Part shown: positions 34,129 through 42,759 of the stretch, piece after piece
Position numbering within the stretch: position 1 is the first letter of the stretch
Layout of the letters: each line of letters starts with the position of its first letter
Assembly (NCBI GenBank): GCA_964581365.1
Contig: CAZOOF010000004.1
Location: 1 to 64,000, forward strand
Direction: 5' to 3'
Origin: JAITWN01 sp964581365
GTDB lineage: Bacteria; Pseudomonadota; Gammaproteobacteria; SZUA-140
DNA length: 64,000 bases
Notes under the pieces: generated by a model
What the model was told of the DNA's origin: nothing
The model's database searches: none
What the model saw: only the letters and a program-made list of their open reading frames with translations
Position numbers and translations under genes: made by a program

Positions 34129-34503
34129 ATGAAGCCAGTATTCCGCGCGGGCCGCAACATCGCCATGAAAGTTCCGGAGCACGAATACGAGCGCACCGTT
34201 GCCTTTTACCGTGATACGCTCGGATTTCAACTGCTCGCCGGCACCGCCCCCGGCAGCGCCGAAACCACCGCCTTTGAGTTCGGTGACAAGGTGCTGTGGA
34301 TCGATCGTGTAACGACCCTCAGCCAGGCCGAGGTGTGGCTGGAAGTGGTTGCCGAGGATATCGACGGCGCTGCAGAGCATCTGCGCCGCCAGGGCTGTCT
34401 GCGCCGCGACGGCATCGAACCACTGCCACCCGGGTTCAAAGGTTTCTGGGTAGCGAATCCCTCGAATATCATTCACCTCATCGCTACCCCTGAGCCGGAA
34501 TGA
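34129..34503 (+). CDS. VOC-superfamily (glyoxalase/bleomycin resistance-like) protein
   Basis: 124 residues from ATG 34129, which has a strong GGAGG ribosome site; an earlier TTG at 34093 lies in the hairpin and is rejected. The VOC pattern is clear: MKVPEHEYERTVAFYRDTLGFQLL, then VWLEVVAEDIDGAAEHL and GFWVANPSNIIHLIA. These proteins usually bind a metal on paired beta-alpha-beta modules. The substrate cannot be named. Confidence 0.82.
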   Translation: MKPVFRAGRNIAMKVPEHEYERTVAFYRDTLGFQLLAGTAPGSAETTAFEFGDKVLWIDRVTTLSQAEVWLEVVAEDIDGAAEHLRRQGCLRRDGIEPLPPGFKGFWVANPSNIIHLIATPEPE

Positions 34504-34567
34504 CCGGGACGCCGCGTCGCGATAGCTGCGCGCGCGACCGAGGCCATGATCACCCGGAGAACCGAGA

Positions 34568-35776
34568 TTGTCACTGCGTCAGAGCCGTACTTTCGCCTTC
34601 CTCATCGTAGCGCTGCTACTGATCGGAGCCGTCATCGTGCTGCCCGGCATGCGCGGTGTAGCGGTGTCCTATCACGAAGTCCAGGCGCGGCCGCTGGCGC
34701 AGCACGTGGTTGCCACCGGACGGGTAATCACGCCATCGCGCACCCGCGTCGGCAGTGAAATCAGCGGAGTGGTGCGAGCACGATATGTACGCGAAGGCGA
34801 TCGGGTCTCGGCGCAGGACACCCTGCTTTCCCTCAGGGACGAGGAACAGCGTGCCCGCCTCCAGGAAGCCGAAGCCGCGCTGAGGCGGCTGCTGGAGTCG
34901 GACCGGCCGCAAAGCCGGGTCGCCCTCCAGGAAGCCGAAATCCGCCTCGTCCAGGCTGAGCGGGAAGCCCAACGCCGGCGCGAACTTCTGGACCGGGGGC
35001 TGATCGCCGCCGAAGCATTCGAGCTTGCCGAACGCAGCGCATCGCTAGAGCGCGCCGCGGCCGAGCGCGCGCGGCTGACCACCGAAGCGCTGCGCGAAAA
35101 CGGACCCGAGGAAACACTGTTACGCGCCCGCGTCGAAGAAGCACGGGTTGCCTTGTCGCGCACCGTCATTCGCGCCGGCGTCTCCGGCACCGTCCTCAGC
35201 CGGGCAGCCGAACCCGGGGATCTGGTGCAGCCGGGTCAGGTGCTTTTCGAGATCGCTCTCGACGGCGAGACCGAGATTTCAGTCAATGCCGACGAACGCA
35301 ATCTGGCCTACCTGGCCCCGGGTCAGCAGGCACAGTGCATCACTGACGCTTTCCCTGACCGCGTTTTTCCCGCGACGCTGTACTTCATCTCACCCCTGGT
35401 GGATGCCGACCGCGGCACCGTCGAATTGCGTCTGCGCGTTCCTGAACCGCCGGCCTGGTTGCGCCAGGACATGACGGTCACAGTGACCATCGAAACCGCG
35501 CGGCGCGACGCCGCTCTGACCGTTCCTGACGATGCGCTCAGGGAGGTCGCCAACGGACGGGCACGCGTGCTGGTGGCCAACCAGGGGCGGGCCCAAGCGC
35601 GCGAAATCGAGCTCGGTCTGCGCGCCGCGGGCACCAGCGAAGTCCGGGCGGGTCTGACCGCCGGAGACAAGATAATCCTCGGCACCGTAGCCGAAGGGGA
35701 CCGTATACGCTTGCGCGCAGGGGCCGGGGCGCCGGATCGGCATACCCGTAGCGGCGCGCCTGTGGCAGAGGAATGA
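34568..35776 (+). CDS. Periplasmic adaptor (membrane-fusion) subunit of an ABC exporter
   Basis: 402 residues from TTG 34568 (GGAGA about 8 bases upstream; no ATG nearby). Domains: N-terminal membrane anchor (FAFLIVALLLIGAVIVLPG), first lipoyl/barrel half (VVATGRVITPSRTRVGSEIS; VVRARYVREGDRVSAQDTLL), a coiled-coil hairpin of about 90 residues rich in A, E and R, second lipoyl half (VIRAGVSGTVLSRAAEPGDLVQPGQVLFEI) and the beta-barrel (LAYLAPGQQAQC; VPDDALREVANGRARVLV). It resembles HlyD/MacA/DevB adaptors. The permease follows after 4 bases and the ATPase after that. Confidence 0.9.
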   Translation: MSLRQSRTFAFLIVALLLIGAVIVLPGMRGVAVSYHEVQARPLAQHVVATGRVITPSRTRVGSEISGVVRARYVREGDRVSAQDTLLSLRDEEQRARLQEAEAALRRLLESDRPQSRVALQEAEIRLVQAEREAQRRRELLDRGLIAAEAFELAERSASLERAAAERARLTTEALRENGPEETLLRARVEEARVALSRTVIRAGVSGTVLSRAAEPGDLVQPGQVLFEIALDGETEISVNADERNLAYLAPGQQAQCITDAFPDRVFPATLYFISPLVDADRGTVELRLRVPEPPAWLRQDMTVTVTIETARRDAALTVPDDALREVANGRARVLVANQGRAQAREIELGLRAAGTSEVRAGLTAGDKIILGTVAEGDRIRLRAGAGAPDRHTRSGAPVAEE

Positions 35777-35780
35777 ACTC

Positions 35781-36980
35781 ATGTGGACGGCGTGGGTCAT
35801 AGCCGTTCGGTTTCTCCGCGACAGTCGCGGACAGACCATCTTCATCCTGTTCGGCATCACCATCGGCGTTGCCGTTATCGTCTTCATTACTGCCCTCATC
35901 TCGGGACTGCAGGCCAACACCATTGCCCGCACACTCGGCACCCAGGCTCACATCACGCTTCGCGCCCCTGACGAGGTCAACCGTATCGCCCCGGCCGCCG
36001 ATCTGAACCGCCTGGTACTGGAAGATCCGCGGCCACAGCGCCTGCGTTCGATCAACAACTGGCAGGATGTTCGCGGCCTGCTCGACGCCGATCCGATGCT
36101 CGAGGCCGTGTCGCCGCTGGTCGCTGGGCCGGCATTCGCACAGCGCGGCAACGCCCGTCGATCAGTGGCGCTGATCGGCATGGATCCGCAACGCTACCTG
36201 CGTGTCATTCCGATCGATCGCGACATGATCGCAGGCAGTTTTCGCCCTGCGGCGGACCAGGTGGTGATCGGCCACCGCCTGGCCCGGGATCTCGGCGTTC
36301 AACCCGGTGACCGCATCCGCATCGATGCCGGTAACGGACGGGTGGCGACCGCCGATATCGCCGGAATTTTCGAGCTCGGCGTTCGCGAGCTCGATGAGCG
36401 CTACATCTACATGGAGCTCAAGCAGGCGCAGACACTGATCGATCTGCCTGGCGGCGTGACCGCCATCGATCTGACCGTGGCCGATATATTCGGCGCCGAT
36501 CTCATCGCCGAGCGCATCGGTCGCCTGACCGGATTGAAAAGCGAGAGCTGGATGGAAACCAATGCCCAGCTCATGAACGCGCTCTCGGCGCAGCAGCTCT
36601 CGACGCGCATCATCAGCTTTTTCGTCGCGCTCTCAGTCGCCTTCGGTATCGCCAGCGTGCTCTCGGTCAGCGTCGTGCAGCGCACACGGCAGATCGGCAT
36701 CCTGCGCGCGATGGGCGCCGGTCAGCGCCAGATGCTGCTTGTTTTCGTCATCCAGGGTGCGCTGCTCGGCATGGCCGGCGCCATCGCGGGCAGCATCTGC
36801 GGCAGCCTTCTGATTACGCTTTTCGATACCTTCGGCCCGGGACTGTTCGATGTCTACATCACATCGGACCTCATCGCCGCCACCATCGCAACAGCGACCA
36901 TCGTCGGCGCGCTCGCCGCCAGTCAGCCAGCCCGTCGCGCGGCGCGGCTGGATCCGGTATTGGCGATCAGAAATGGCTGA
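35781..36980 (+). CDS. ABC exporter permease (MacB/LolC/FtsX-like)
   Basis: 399 residues. One N-terminal helix (QTIFILFGITIGVAVIVFITALISGL) is followed by a large periplasmic MacB-type core (about residues 40-265). Three C-terminal helices are then seen, including SFFVALSVAFGIASVLSVSVV, the coupling segment QIGILRAMGAGQRQ, and VFVIQGALLGMAGAIAGSICG. This four-helix type VII layout moves lipids, peptides or macrolides from the periplasm by mechanotransmission. It overlaps the ATPase gene by 8 bases. The cargo is unknown. Confidence 0.9.
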   Translation: MWTAWVIAVRFLRDSRGQTIFILFGITIGVAVIVFITALISGLQANTIARTLGTQAHITLRAPDEVNRIAPAADLNRLVLEDPRPQRLRSINNWQDVRGLLDADPMLEAVSPLVAGPAFAQRGNARRSVALIGMDPQRYLRVIPIDRDMIAGSFRPAADQVVIGHRLARDLGVQPGDRIRIDAGNGRVATADIAGIFELGVRELDERYIYMELKQAQTLIDLPGGVTAIDLTVADIFGADLIAERIGRLTGLKSESWMETNAQLMNALSAQQLSTRIISFFVALSVAFGIASVLSVSVVQRTRQIGILRAMGAGQRQMLLVFVIQGALLGMAGAIAGSICGSLLITLFDTFGPGLFDVYITSDLIAATIATATIVGALAASQPARRAARLDPVLAIRNG

Positions 36981-37707
36981 AACCGACTCCTTCAATTCAG
37001 ACGACGAGGTCCTGCGCCTCGAAGGGATCAGCAAGTCGTACAACGTCGGCCTGCCGACCGAAACCGAGGTGCTCCATGACATCGACCTCGAGCTGACGCG
37101 TGGCGATTTTGCCGCGCTCATCGGTCCCTCCGGTTCCGGCAAGAGCACCCTGCTCAATCTCATCGGTCTGCTGGACCAGCCGACGAAGGGACGAATTTGC
37201 CTGCTGGATGAACCAACGGAAGAAATGAGTGACGCCGAACTCACCGTCCGCCGCGCCACCACCATCGGCTTCGTATTTCAGTTTCATCATCTCCTTCCGG
37301 CATTCACGGCCCTGGAGAATGTCCTCATACCGCACATGCTGCGCAGCGGTCGTCCCGATGAGGATGCGGTCACCTGGGCGCGGAAGCTGCTCGCCGATGT
37401 CGGGCTGGAAGCCGACAGCGATCGTTATCCAGACCAGCTATCAGGCGGCCAGCAGCAACGCGTCGCCGTCGCGCGCGCGCTGGCTGCACGCCCCGCGCTG
37501 CTGCTTGCCGATGAACCCACTGGAAACCTGGATACGGTGACGGCGGATGGAGTTTTCGAACTGCTGCGGCATTTCAATCGCAGGTTCGGCTGTGCCGTGC
37601 TCGTTGTCACTCACGACCCCCGGCTGTCGGCCCGCTGTGACCGGATCATCGAGCTTGTCGATGGCCACATCGTGCGGGATCAGCGGCAACAGGCATCAGG
37701 CAGCTGA
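36973..37707 (+). CDS. ABC exporter ATP-binding subunit
   Basis: 244 residues from ATG 36973 inside the permease end. Walker A GPSGSGKST, Q-loop FQFHHLLPAFTALENV, signature LSGGQQQRVAVARAL and Walker B LLLADEPTGNLD are intact, with the switch histidine in VVTHDPRLS. It belongs to the LolD/MacB/FtsE group. With the two preceding genes it forms a tripartite inner-membrane exporter, for which an outer-membrane TolC would have to come from elsewhere. Confidence 0.94.
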   Translation: MAETDSFNSDDEVLRLEGISKSYNVGLPTETEVLHDIDLELTRGDFAALIGPSGSGKSTLLNLIGLLDQPTKGRICLLDEPTEEMSDAELTVRRATTIGFVFQFHHLLPAFTALENVLIPHMLRSGRPDEDAVTWARKLLADVGLEADSDRYPDQLSGGQQQRVAVARALAARPALLLADEPTGNLDTVTADGVFELLRHFNRRFGCAVLVVTHDPRLSARCDRIIELVDGHIVRDQRQQASGS

Positions 37708-37803
37708 GCACGCGTCATCGCTTCATTCTCGCCCACCCGTCTGCTTTCCGGCCGACGCCGAACTGAGTTAACTTGGAGTCGATCCCCGACAAGGAGGTGC
37801 GAC

Positions 37804-38037
37804 ATGGCCAAATGCGAGGTGTGCGGAAACGAGTATCACCTTACATTCGAAGTTCTGGCGGCAGGGGAAAGACATGTGTTCGACAGCTTCGAATGCGCCA
37901 TCCACCGGCTGGCGCCGAAATGCGCTCATTGCGGCTGCCGCATCGTTGGGCACGGCGTGGAAGCAGGCAATGAGATCTACTGCTGCGCCAGCTGCGCGCG
38001 TGCGCGCGGCGTTCAGGACATCGTCGATCACGCCTGA
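37804..38037 (+). CDS. Cysteine-rich metal-binding mini-protein
   Basis: 77 residues with nine cysteines at 4, 7, 31, 40, 43, 45, 60, 61 and 64 (CEVC, ECAIH, CAHCGC, CCASC) and several histidines. The arrangement suggests a zinc ribbon or metallothionein-like fold binding one or two metal ions. A near-perfect ribosome site (AAGGAGGTG) lies just before the ATG, so high expression is likely. It follows the exporter ATPase by 96 bases, with an AGTTAACT palindrome in that gap. I know similar short proteins in proteobacteria but no function. Confidence 0.75.
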   Translation: MAKCEVCGNEYHLTFEVLAAGERHVFDSFECAIHRLAPKCAHCGCRIVGHGVEAGNEIYCCASCARARGVQDIVDHA

Positions 38038-38041
38038 AAGT

Positions 38042-38443
38042 TCAGGGCCCGGGAGCGTCCACGGGGCGCGGACGCCGGTCCGGGCCGATGGCCACGTAAG
38101 TCAACGTAGCCTCGGTGACCCTGATCCGCTCTCCACCGCCACGGTTGCGCTCAGCAAAAACCTGAACCTCGACCGTGAGCGAAGTGCGGCCGACCCTGAC
38201 GACCTCCGCGTAGCAGCTCACCAGATCACCGACGAAAACCGGGTGATGAAACTGGAAGGAGTTTACCGCCACCGTGACCACACGCCCGGATGCGCGACGA
38301 TACGCCGCAATGCTTCCCGCCACATCGACCTGGGACATGATCCAGCCGCCGAAGATATCTCCCGCCGGATTGGTATCGGCCGGCATCGCCAGCACCCTGA
38401 TCGCCGGTTCTCCCTCTGGTAGCGGTTCAGCGTCCTGATTCAT
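38042..38443 (-). CDS. Hotdog-fold acyl-CoA thioesterase (YciA-like)
   Basis: 133 residues from ATG 38443 with GAGGAG 6-7 bases upstream; an ATG at 38467 would overlap the preceding gene by 14 bases and is rejected. The hotdog signature NPAGDIFGGWIMSQVDVAGSIAA contains the catalytic aspartate, followed by FHHPVFVGDLVSCYAEVVRVG and the strand VEVQVFAE. Such enzymes hydrolyse acyl-CoA to free acid and CoA. It lies directly downstream of the acyl-CoA synthetase gene, whose reaction is the reverse. Confidence 0.88.
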   Translation of the reverse strand: MNQDAEPLPEGEPAIRVLAMPADTNPAGDIFGGWIMSQVDVAGSIAAYRRASGRVVTVAVNSFQFHHPVFVGDLVSCYAEVVRVGRTSLTVEVQVFAERNRGGGERIRVTEATLTYVAIGPDRRPRPVDAPGP

Positions 38444-38453
38444 CGCGTTCTCC

Positions 38454-40271
38454 TCAGTGTCCGGCATACATGTGCTCGAGCGCCGCGCCCATACGCTCCA
38501 TCACCTCCGCGCGGCGCAGCTTCATCGTTGGCGTGAGAAGACCGTTATCGACCGTCCAGGGCTCCAGCGTGAGCGCAACCCGGCGCACTTGCGCATATCC
38601 GGGAAAGCCGGTGAGTTGCTCGCCGACCAGGCGGGACACTTCATCGAGCAGGCGGGGCTCGTTCAGCAGCGAATGGGGCTCATCGCGAAGCCCGCGCTCG
38701 GCAACGAAGGCTGCCCACTGGGCCGGATCGAGCACCAGCAGCGCGGCAAGAAAGGGCCGCCCCTCGCCAACGACCATCGCCTGCTCGAACAGCGGATGCA
38801 TGGTCACGGCGCTTTCCATGTCGACTGGCGATACCTTTTCGCCATTCGACAGCACGATGATGTCCTTGATCCGCCCGGTGATGTAAATGCGCCCATCCTC
38901 CAGGCGACCGCAATCGCCGGTATGCATCCACCCATCGGCATCGATGGCAGCCGCGCTCGCCTCATCATCGTCCAGATACCCCTGCATCAGGCCCGGACTT
39001 CGCACCAGCAGCTCATCACCGGGACCGATACGAACCTCGACGTCCCGCAGCGGACGGCCCACGCTCGCTGGATCGTTGTCTTCCAGACTGTTGCCGCTCA
39101 CCACCGGGCCGAGTTCGGTCATTCCGTAGCCCTGCACCAGCGGCACCCCGAGAGCGATGAACCGGCGTGCGACATGCACCGGCAGCGGTGCGCCTCCGCA
39201 CACCGCAATGCGCACCCGGCCACCGAGACGCTCCCTGACCGGGCCGGCAACCAGACGGCGGAGCAACGGCCAGGCTAGAAACCGCAGCGACCATCGTCCC
39301 CGCCCCTGGTCATATTCAAAGCGCGCCCAGCCGGTGCCTACCGCCGCTTTGAACAAGTACCGCGCGAAAGCCGACCGCTGTTTCATGCTTTCGTCGATAC
39401 GGGCATAGATGCGTTCATAAATCCGCGGCACCGAGATGAGGACGGTGGGACGGATGTGCACCAGATCCTCGGCCAGATTCGCGGCCGATCGCGCGAACGC
39501 TACAGTTGCGCCGGCCATCATCGGCAGATAGCAGCCGACGGTGCGCTCCAGCATGTGTGAAAGCGGCAGAAAAGAGAGAAACAGGTCATCGCCATGCACC
39601 GCGCTGCAGTGATGCGAAGCCCATGCGTTCCACAGAATATTGCCATGGCTCAGCAGCACGCCTTTCGGCCGCCCGGCGGTGCCGGATGTGTAAACAATGG
39701 TGGCTACGGCACTGTGGCTCGCGCTCGAAGTGCGCAGCTCGCCGCCATCGGGGGGCAGCCAGTCCCGCAGCAGGGCCAGGCGTTCGTCGGCATCGAAATC
39801 GATGCCTGCGCCCTCACCCAGGACAATGCGCAGAGACAGATTCCTGAGCGACGCAGAGACGCGTTGCCACTGCTCGGCGCTGTCGACGAAGAGCAGTCGC
39901 GCACCCGTGCGCCTCAGGATCCAGCCGACGTTGTCACCACGGTCGTTGAAATAGAGCGGAACGACGACCAGGCCGAGCCCCATGGCGGCCTGGTCGAAAC
40001 AGACCCAGTCGAGGCCGTTACCCGCCATCAGCGCCACACGGTCTCCGGCGCGCAGCCCCTCGCCCAGCATGGCCATCTGCCAACGGGCAACCCGGGCCGC
40101 GACCCCGTTCCAGTCCAGATCACGCCAGCGGGAAGTTTCGCGGTCGAACCAGCGATAAGCAGGCGCCTGCGGCGTTCGTCGCACCCGTTCGCGCAACAGC
40201 GCGCTCAGATTGTCGACACTGACCGGCTCGATGAAGGTCCGCTCCACATCCGGCACGTCATCTCGTCCCAT
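38454..40271 (-). CDS. Long-chain acyl-CoA synthetase (AMP-forming)
   Basis: 605 residues from ATG 40271, with AAGGA 8 bases upstream; the frame is open to 40469 but that part has no family look. It activates fatty acids to acyl-CoA via an acyl-adenylate. Motifs: YTSGTAGRPKGVLLSHGN (P-loop-like), VQGYGMTELGPVVSGN, DGWMHTGDCGRLEDGRIYITGR and KDIIVLSNGEKVSP with the C-terminal catalytic lysine region. It resembles FadD15-type enzymes rather than the E. coli FadD. The thioesterase gene follows after 10 bases. Confidence 0.9.
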   Translation of the reverse strand: MGRDDVPDVERTFIEPVSVDNLSALLRERVRRTPQAPAYRWFDRETSRWRDLDWNGVAARVARWQMAMLGEGLRAGDRVALMAGNGLDWVCFDQAAMGLGLVVVPLYFNDRGDNVGWILRRTGARLLFVDSAEQWQRVSASLRNLSLRIVLGEGAGIDFDADERLALLRDWLPPDGGELRTSSASHSAVATIVYTSGTAGRPKGVLLSHGNILWNAWASHHCSAVHGDDLFLSFLPLSHMLERTVGCYLPMMAGATVAFARSAANLAEDLVHIRPTVLISVPRIYERIYARIDESMKQRSAFARYLFKAAVGTGWARFEYDQGRGRWSLRFLAWPLLRRLVAGPVRERLGGRVRIAVCGGAPLPVHVARRFIALGVPLVQGYGMTELGPVVSGNSLEDNDPASVGRPLRDVEVRIGPGDELLVRSPGLMQGYLDDDEASAAAIDADGWMHTGDCGRLEDGRIYITGRIKDIIVLSNGEKVSPVDMESAVTMHPLFEQAMVVGEGRPFLAALLVLDPAQWAAFVAERGLRDEPHSLLNEPRLLDEVSRLVGEQLTGFPGYAQVRRVALTLEPWTVDNGLLTPTMKLRRAEVMERMGAALEHMYAGH

Positions 40272-40481
40272 GGTTTCGTCCTTCGTCGTCACATATCGGC
40301 CTTCGGAGACAAGCGATGGCCGGTAATGTATTTTCGTGTACGCGCAGGTAATATAACCCGGTCGGGTCGACGGGCGAACAGAATTGGCGCGCGTATGGCA
40401 CGAGAATCCAGCGTGCCACGCAGCTGCGCGCAGCAAATCCCAAGGATTGCCCATGTCTCGCAACGCCAATCACGTATTTGC

Positions 40482-41252
40482 ATGAAGATCGCCAGCTGGA
40501 ACGTCAATTCGCTGCGCGTACGCCTGCCGCAGGTACTCGAATGGCTGCAATCCCACTCTCCCGACATACTCGGACTGCAGGAGACCAAGCTGCAGGACGA
40601 ACAGTTTCCGGTCGAGGAATTCCGCGCTGCGGGCTACCACGCCGAATTCGCTGGCCAGAAGACCTACAACGGCGTTGCGGTGTTGAGCCGCGAGCCGGCC
40701 TGCGATGTGATTCGCGATATTCCCGAGCTCGATGACGCGCAGCGTCGCGTTCTCGGCGTCACCTGCGCCGGGCTGCGGGTGCTCAATCTGTATGTTCCCA
40801 ACGGGCAATCGGTAACGTCCGAGAAATATGTCTACAAGCTGCGCTGGCTGGAACGGCTGACCGAGTATGTGAAAGCACAGAGCAGCCTCCATCCGCGTCT
40901 GGTGCTCATCGGCGACTTCAACATCGCGCCGGCGCCCATCGACGTTCACGACCCGGAGGCCTGGGAGGGAAAGGTGCTGTTCAGCGAACCGGAGCGCGCG
41001 GCGTTCACACGCCTGCTGGAGGCCGGCGGCTTGCGCGATGTTTTTCGCGAACAGCATCCGGACGAACAGGCATTCACTTGGTGGGACTATCGCGTCAACG
41101 CCTTCCGCCGCAATCTCGGCCTGCGCATCGACCATGTGCTGGCGAGTCAGGCGCTGTATGAACGCTGCGGCGGCTGCATCATCGATATCGAGGCGCGGCG
41201 CGCCGAACGCCCCTCCGATCACGCGCCAATCATGGCCAGTTTCGACTTATGA
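40482..41252 (+). CDS. xthA: Exodeoxyribonuclease III (AP endonuclease)
   Basis: 256 residues from ATG 40482. It cleaves at abasic sites and removes 3' blocking groups in base-excision repair. The start MKIASWNVNSLRVRL is the family N-terminus. Metal and catalytic residues are visible in LQETKLQDEQFP, VLIGDFNIAPAPIDVHDP, WWDYR and the final SDHAPIMASFDL. The open frame extends far upstream antisense to the acyl-CoA synthetase and is spurious there. The 210-base gap upstream should contain the divergent promoters; I see no strong match. Confidence 0.96.
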   Translation: MKIASWNVNSLRVRLPQVLEWLQSHSPDILGLQETKLQDEQFPVEEFRAAGYHAEFAGQKTYNGVAVLSREPACDVIRDIPELDDAQRRVLGVTCAGLRVLNLYVPNGQSVTSEKYVYKLRWLERLTEYVKAQSSLHPRLVLIGDFNIAPAPIDVHDPEAWEGKVLFSEPERAAFTRLLEAGGLRDVFREQHPDEQAFTWWDYRVNAFRRNLGLRIDHVLASQALYERCGGCIIDIEARRAERPSDHAPIMASFDL

Positions 41253-41283
41253 ACCATCCGGCATCTGCTGAACGGAAACGTCG

Positions 41284-42759
41284 ATGAAGTACCGCGATCT
41301 GCGCGATTTTATCGCTACCCTCGAAGCACGCGGCGAACTGCGCCGCGTGAGCGCCGAGATCGATCCCAGGCTCGAGATGACGGAGATCTGCGATCGCACG
41401 CTCCGCCGCGGCGGGCCGGCGTTGCTGTTCGAAAATCCCAAGGGTCACGACATTCCGGTGCTCGCCAATCTTTTCGGCACCCCCGGGCGCGTCGCCCTCG
41501 GCATGGGCGCCGATTCGGTGGATGCGCTGCGCGACATCGGCAAGCTGCTCGCCTACCTGAAGGAGCCGGAACCCCCCGCCGGCCTGCGCGATGCCTGGGA
41601 CAAATGGCCTGTGCTGAAACAGGTGCTGAACATGAACCCGCGCAACGTGGATCGCGCGCCCTGCCAGCGCAACGTGATCGAGGGCGATGATGTCGACCTT
41701 TCGCGACTGCCGATCCAGACCTGCTGGCCCGGCGATGCCGGCCCGCTCATCACCTGGGCGCTGGTGGTGACCCGCGGACCGAACAAGCCGCGCCAGAACC
41801 TCGGCATCTACCGGCAACAGGTGATCGGTCGCAACCGCGTCATCATGCGCTGGCTCGCTCACCGGGGCGGCGCACTCGATTTCCGCGACTGGCAGCAGGC
41901 GCATCCGGGACAGCCGTTCCCGGTCGCAGTCGCCCTGGGCGCCGATCCGGCGACCATCCTCGGAGCCGTGACGCCGGTCCCGGACACGCTATCCGAATAC
42001 GCCTTCGCCGGACTGCTGCGCGGCGGCAAGACCGAAGTCACGAAGTGCATCGGCAGCGACCTCACTGTGCCGGCGAGCGCTGAGATCGTGCTCGAAGGCC
42101 ACATCGCCCCCGATGACATGGCCGACGAAGGCCCCTTCGGCGATCACACCGGCTACTACAATGAGGTCGATCGTTTTCCGGTCTTCACCATCGACCGCAT
42201 CACCCATCGCGACAGTCCGATCTATCACAGCACCTACACCGGCCGTCCGCCGGACGAGCCCGCCGTGCTCGGCGTCGCGCTCAACGAAGTCTTCGTACCG
42301 ATCCTGCAGAAGCAGTTCCCCGAGATCGTCGACTTCTACCTGCCGCCCGAGGGCTGCTCCTACCGCCTCGCCTGCGTCAGCATGCGCAAGCAGTACCCTG
42401 GCCACGCCAAGCGCGTCATGCTCGGTATCTGGTCCTTCCTGCGCCAGTTCATGTACACCAAGTTCGTCATCGTCGTCGACGACGATGTCGACGTGCGCGA
42501 CTGGAAGAGCGTCGTCTGGGCCATGACCACGCGCATGGACCCACGTCGCGACATGGTCTTCATCGACAACACACCGATCGATTACCTCGACTTCGCCTCA
42601 CCGGTGTCGGGGCTGGGTTCGAAGGTCGGCTTCGACGCGACCAACAAGTGGCAGGGCGAAACGGCCAGAGAATGGGGAAGACCGATCGAGATGGATGCCG
42701 CGATCAAAGCCAGGATCGACGATATCTGGGACGAACTCGAAATATTCGGCGGCAGATAG
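41284..42759 (+). CDS. ubiD: 4-Hydroxy-3-polyprenylbenzoate decarboxylase
   Basis: 491 residues, typical of UbiD. It decarboxylates 3-polyprenyl-4-hydroxybenzoate in ubiquinone synthesis using prenylated FMN supplied by UbiX. Seen: MKYRDLRDFIATLEARGELRR, NLGIYRQQVIGRNRVIMRW, EIVLEGHIAPDDMADEGPFGDHTGYY (with the catalytic acidic region) and the C-terminal PIEMDAAIKARIDDIWDEL. ubiX is not in the window. The next gene starts immediately after the stop codon. Confidence 0.96.
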   Translation: MKYRDLRDFIATLEARGELRRVSAEIDPRLEMTEICDRTLRRGGPALLFENPKGHDIPVLANLFGTPGRVALGMGADSVDALRDIGKLLAYLKEPEPPAGLRDAWDKWPVLKQVLNMNPRNVDRAPCQRNVIEGDDVDLSRLPIQTCWPGDAGPLITWALVVTRGPNKPRQNLGIYRQQVIGRNRVIMRWLAHRGGALDFRDWQQAHPGQPFPVAVALGADPATILGAVTPVPDTLSEYAFAGLLRGGKTEVTKCIGSDLTVPASAEIVLEGHIAPDDMADEGPFGDHTGYYNEVDRFPVFTIDRITHRDSPIYHSTYTGRPPDEPAVLGVALNEVFVPILQKQFPEIVDFYLPPEGCSYRLACVSMRKQYPGHAKRVMLGIWSFLRQFMYTKFVIVVDDDVDVRDWKSVVWAMTTRMDPRRDMVFIDNTPIDYLDFASPVSGLGSKVGFDATNKWQGETAREWGRPIEMDAAIKARIDDIWDELEIFGGR

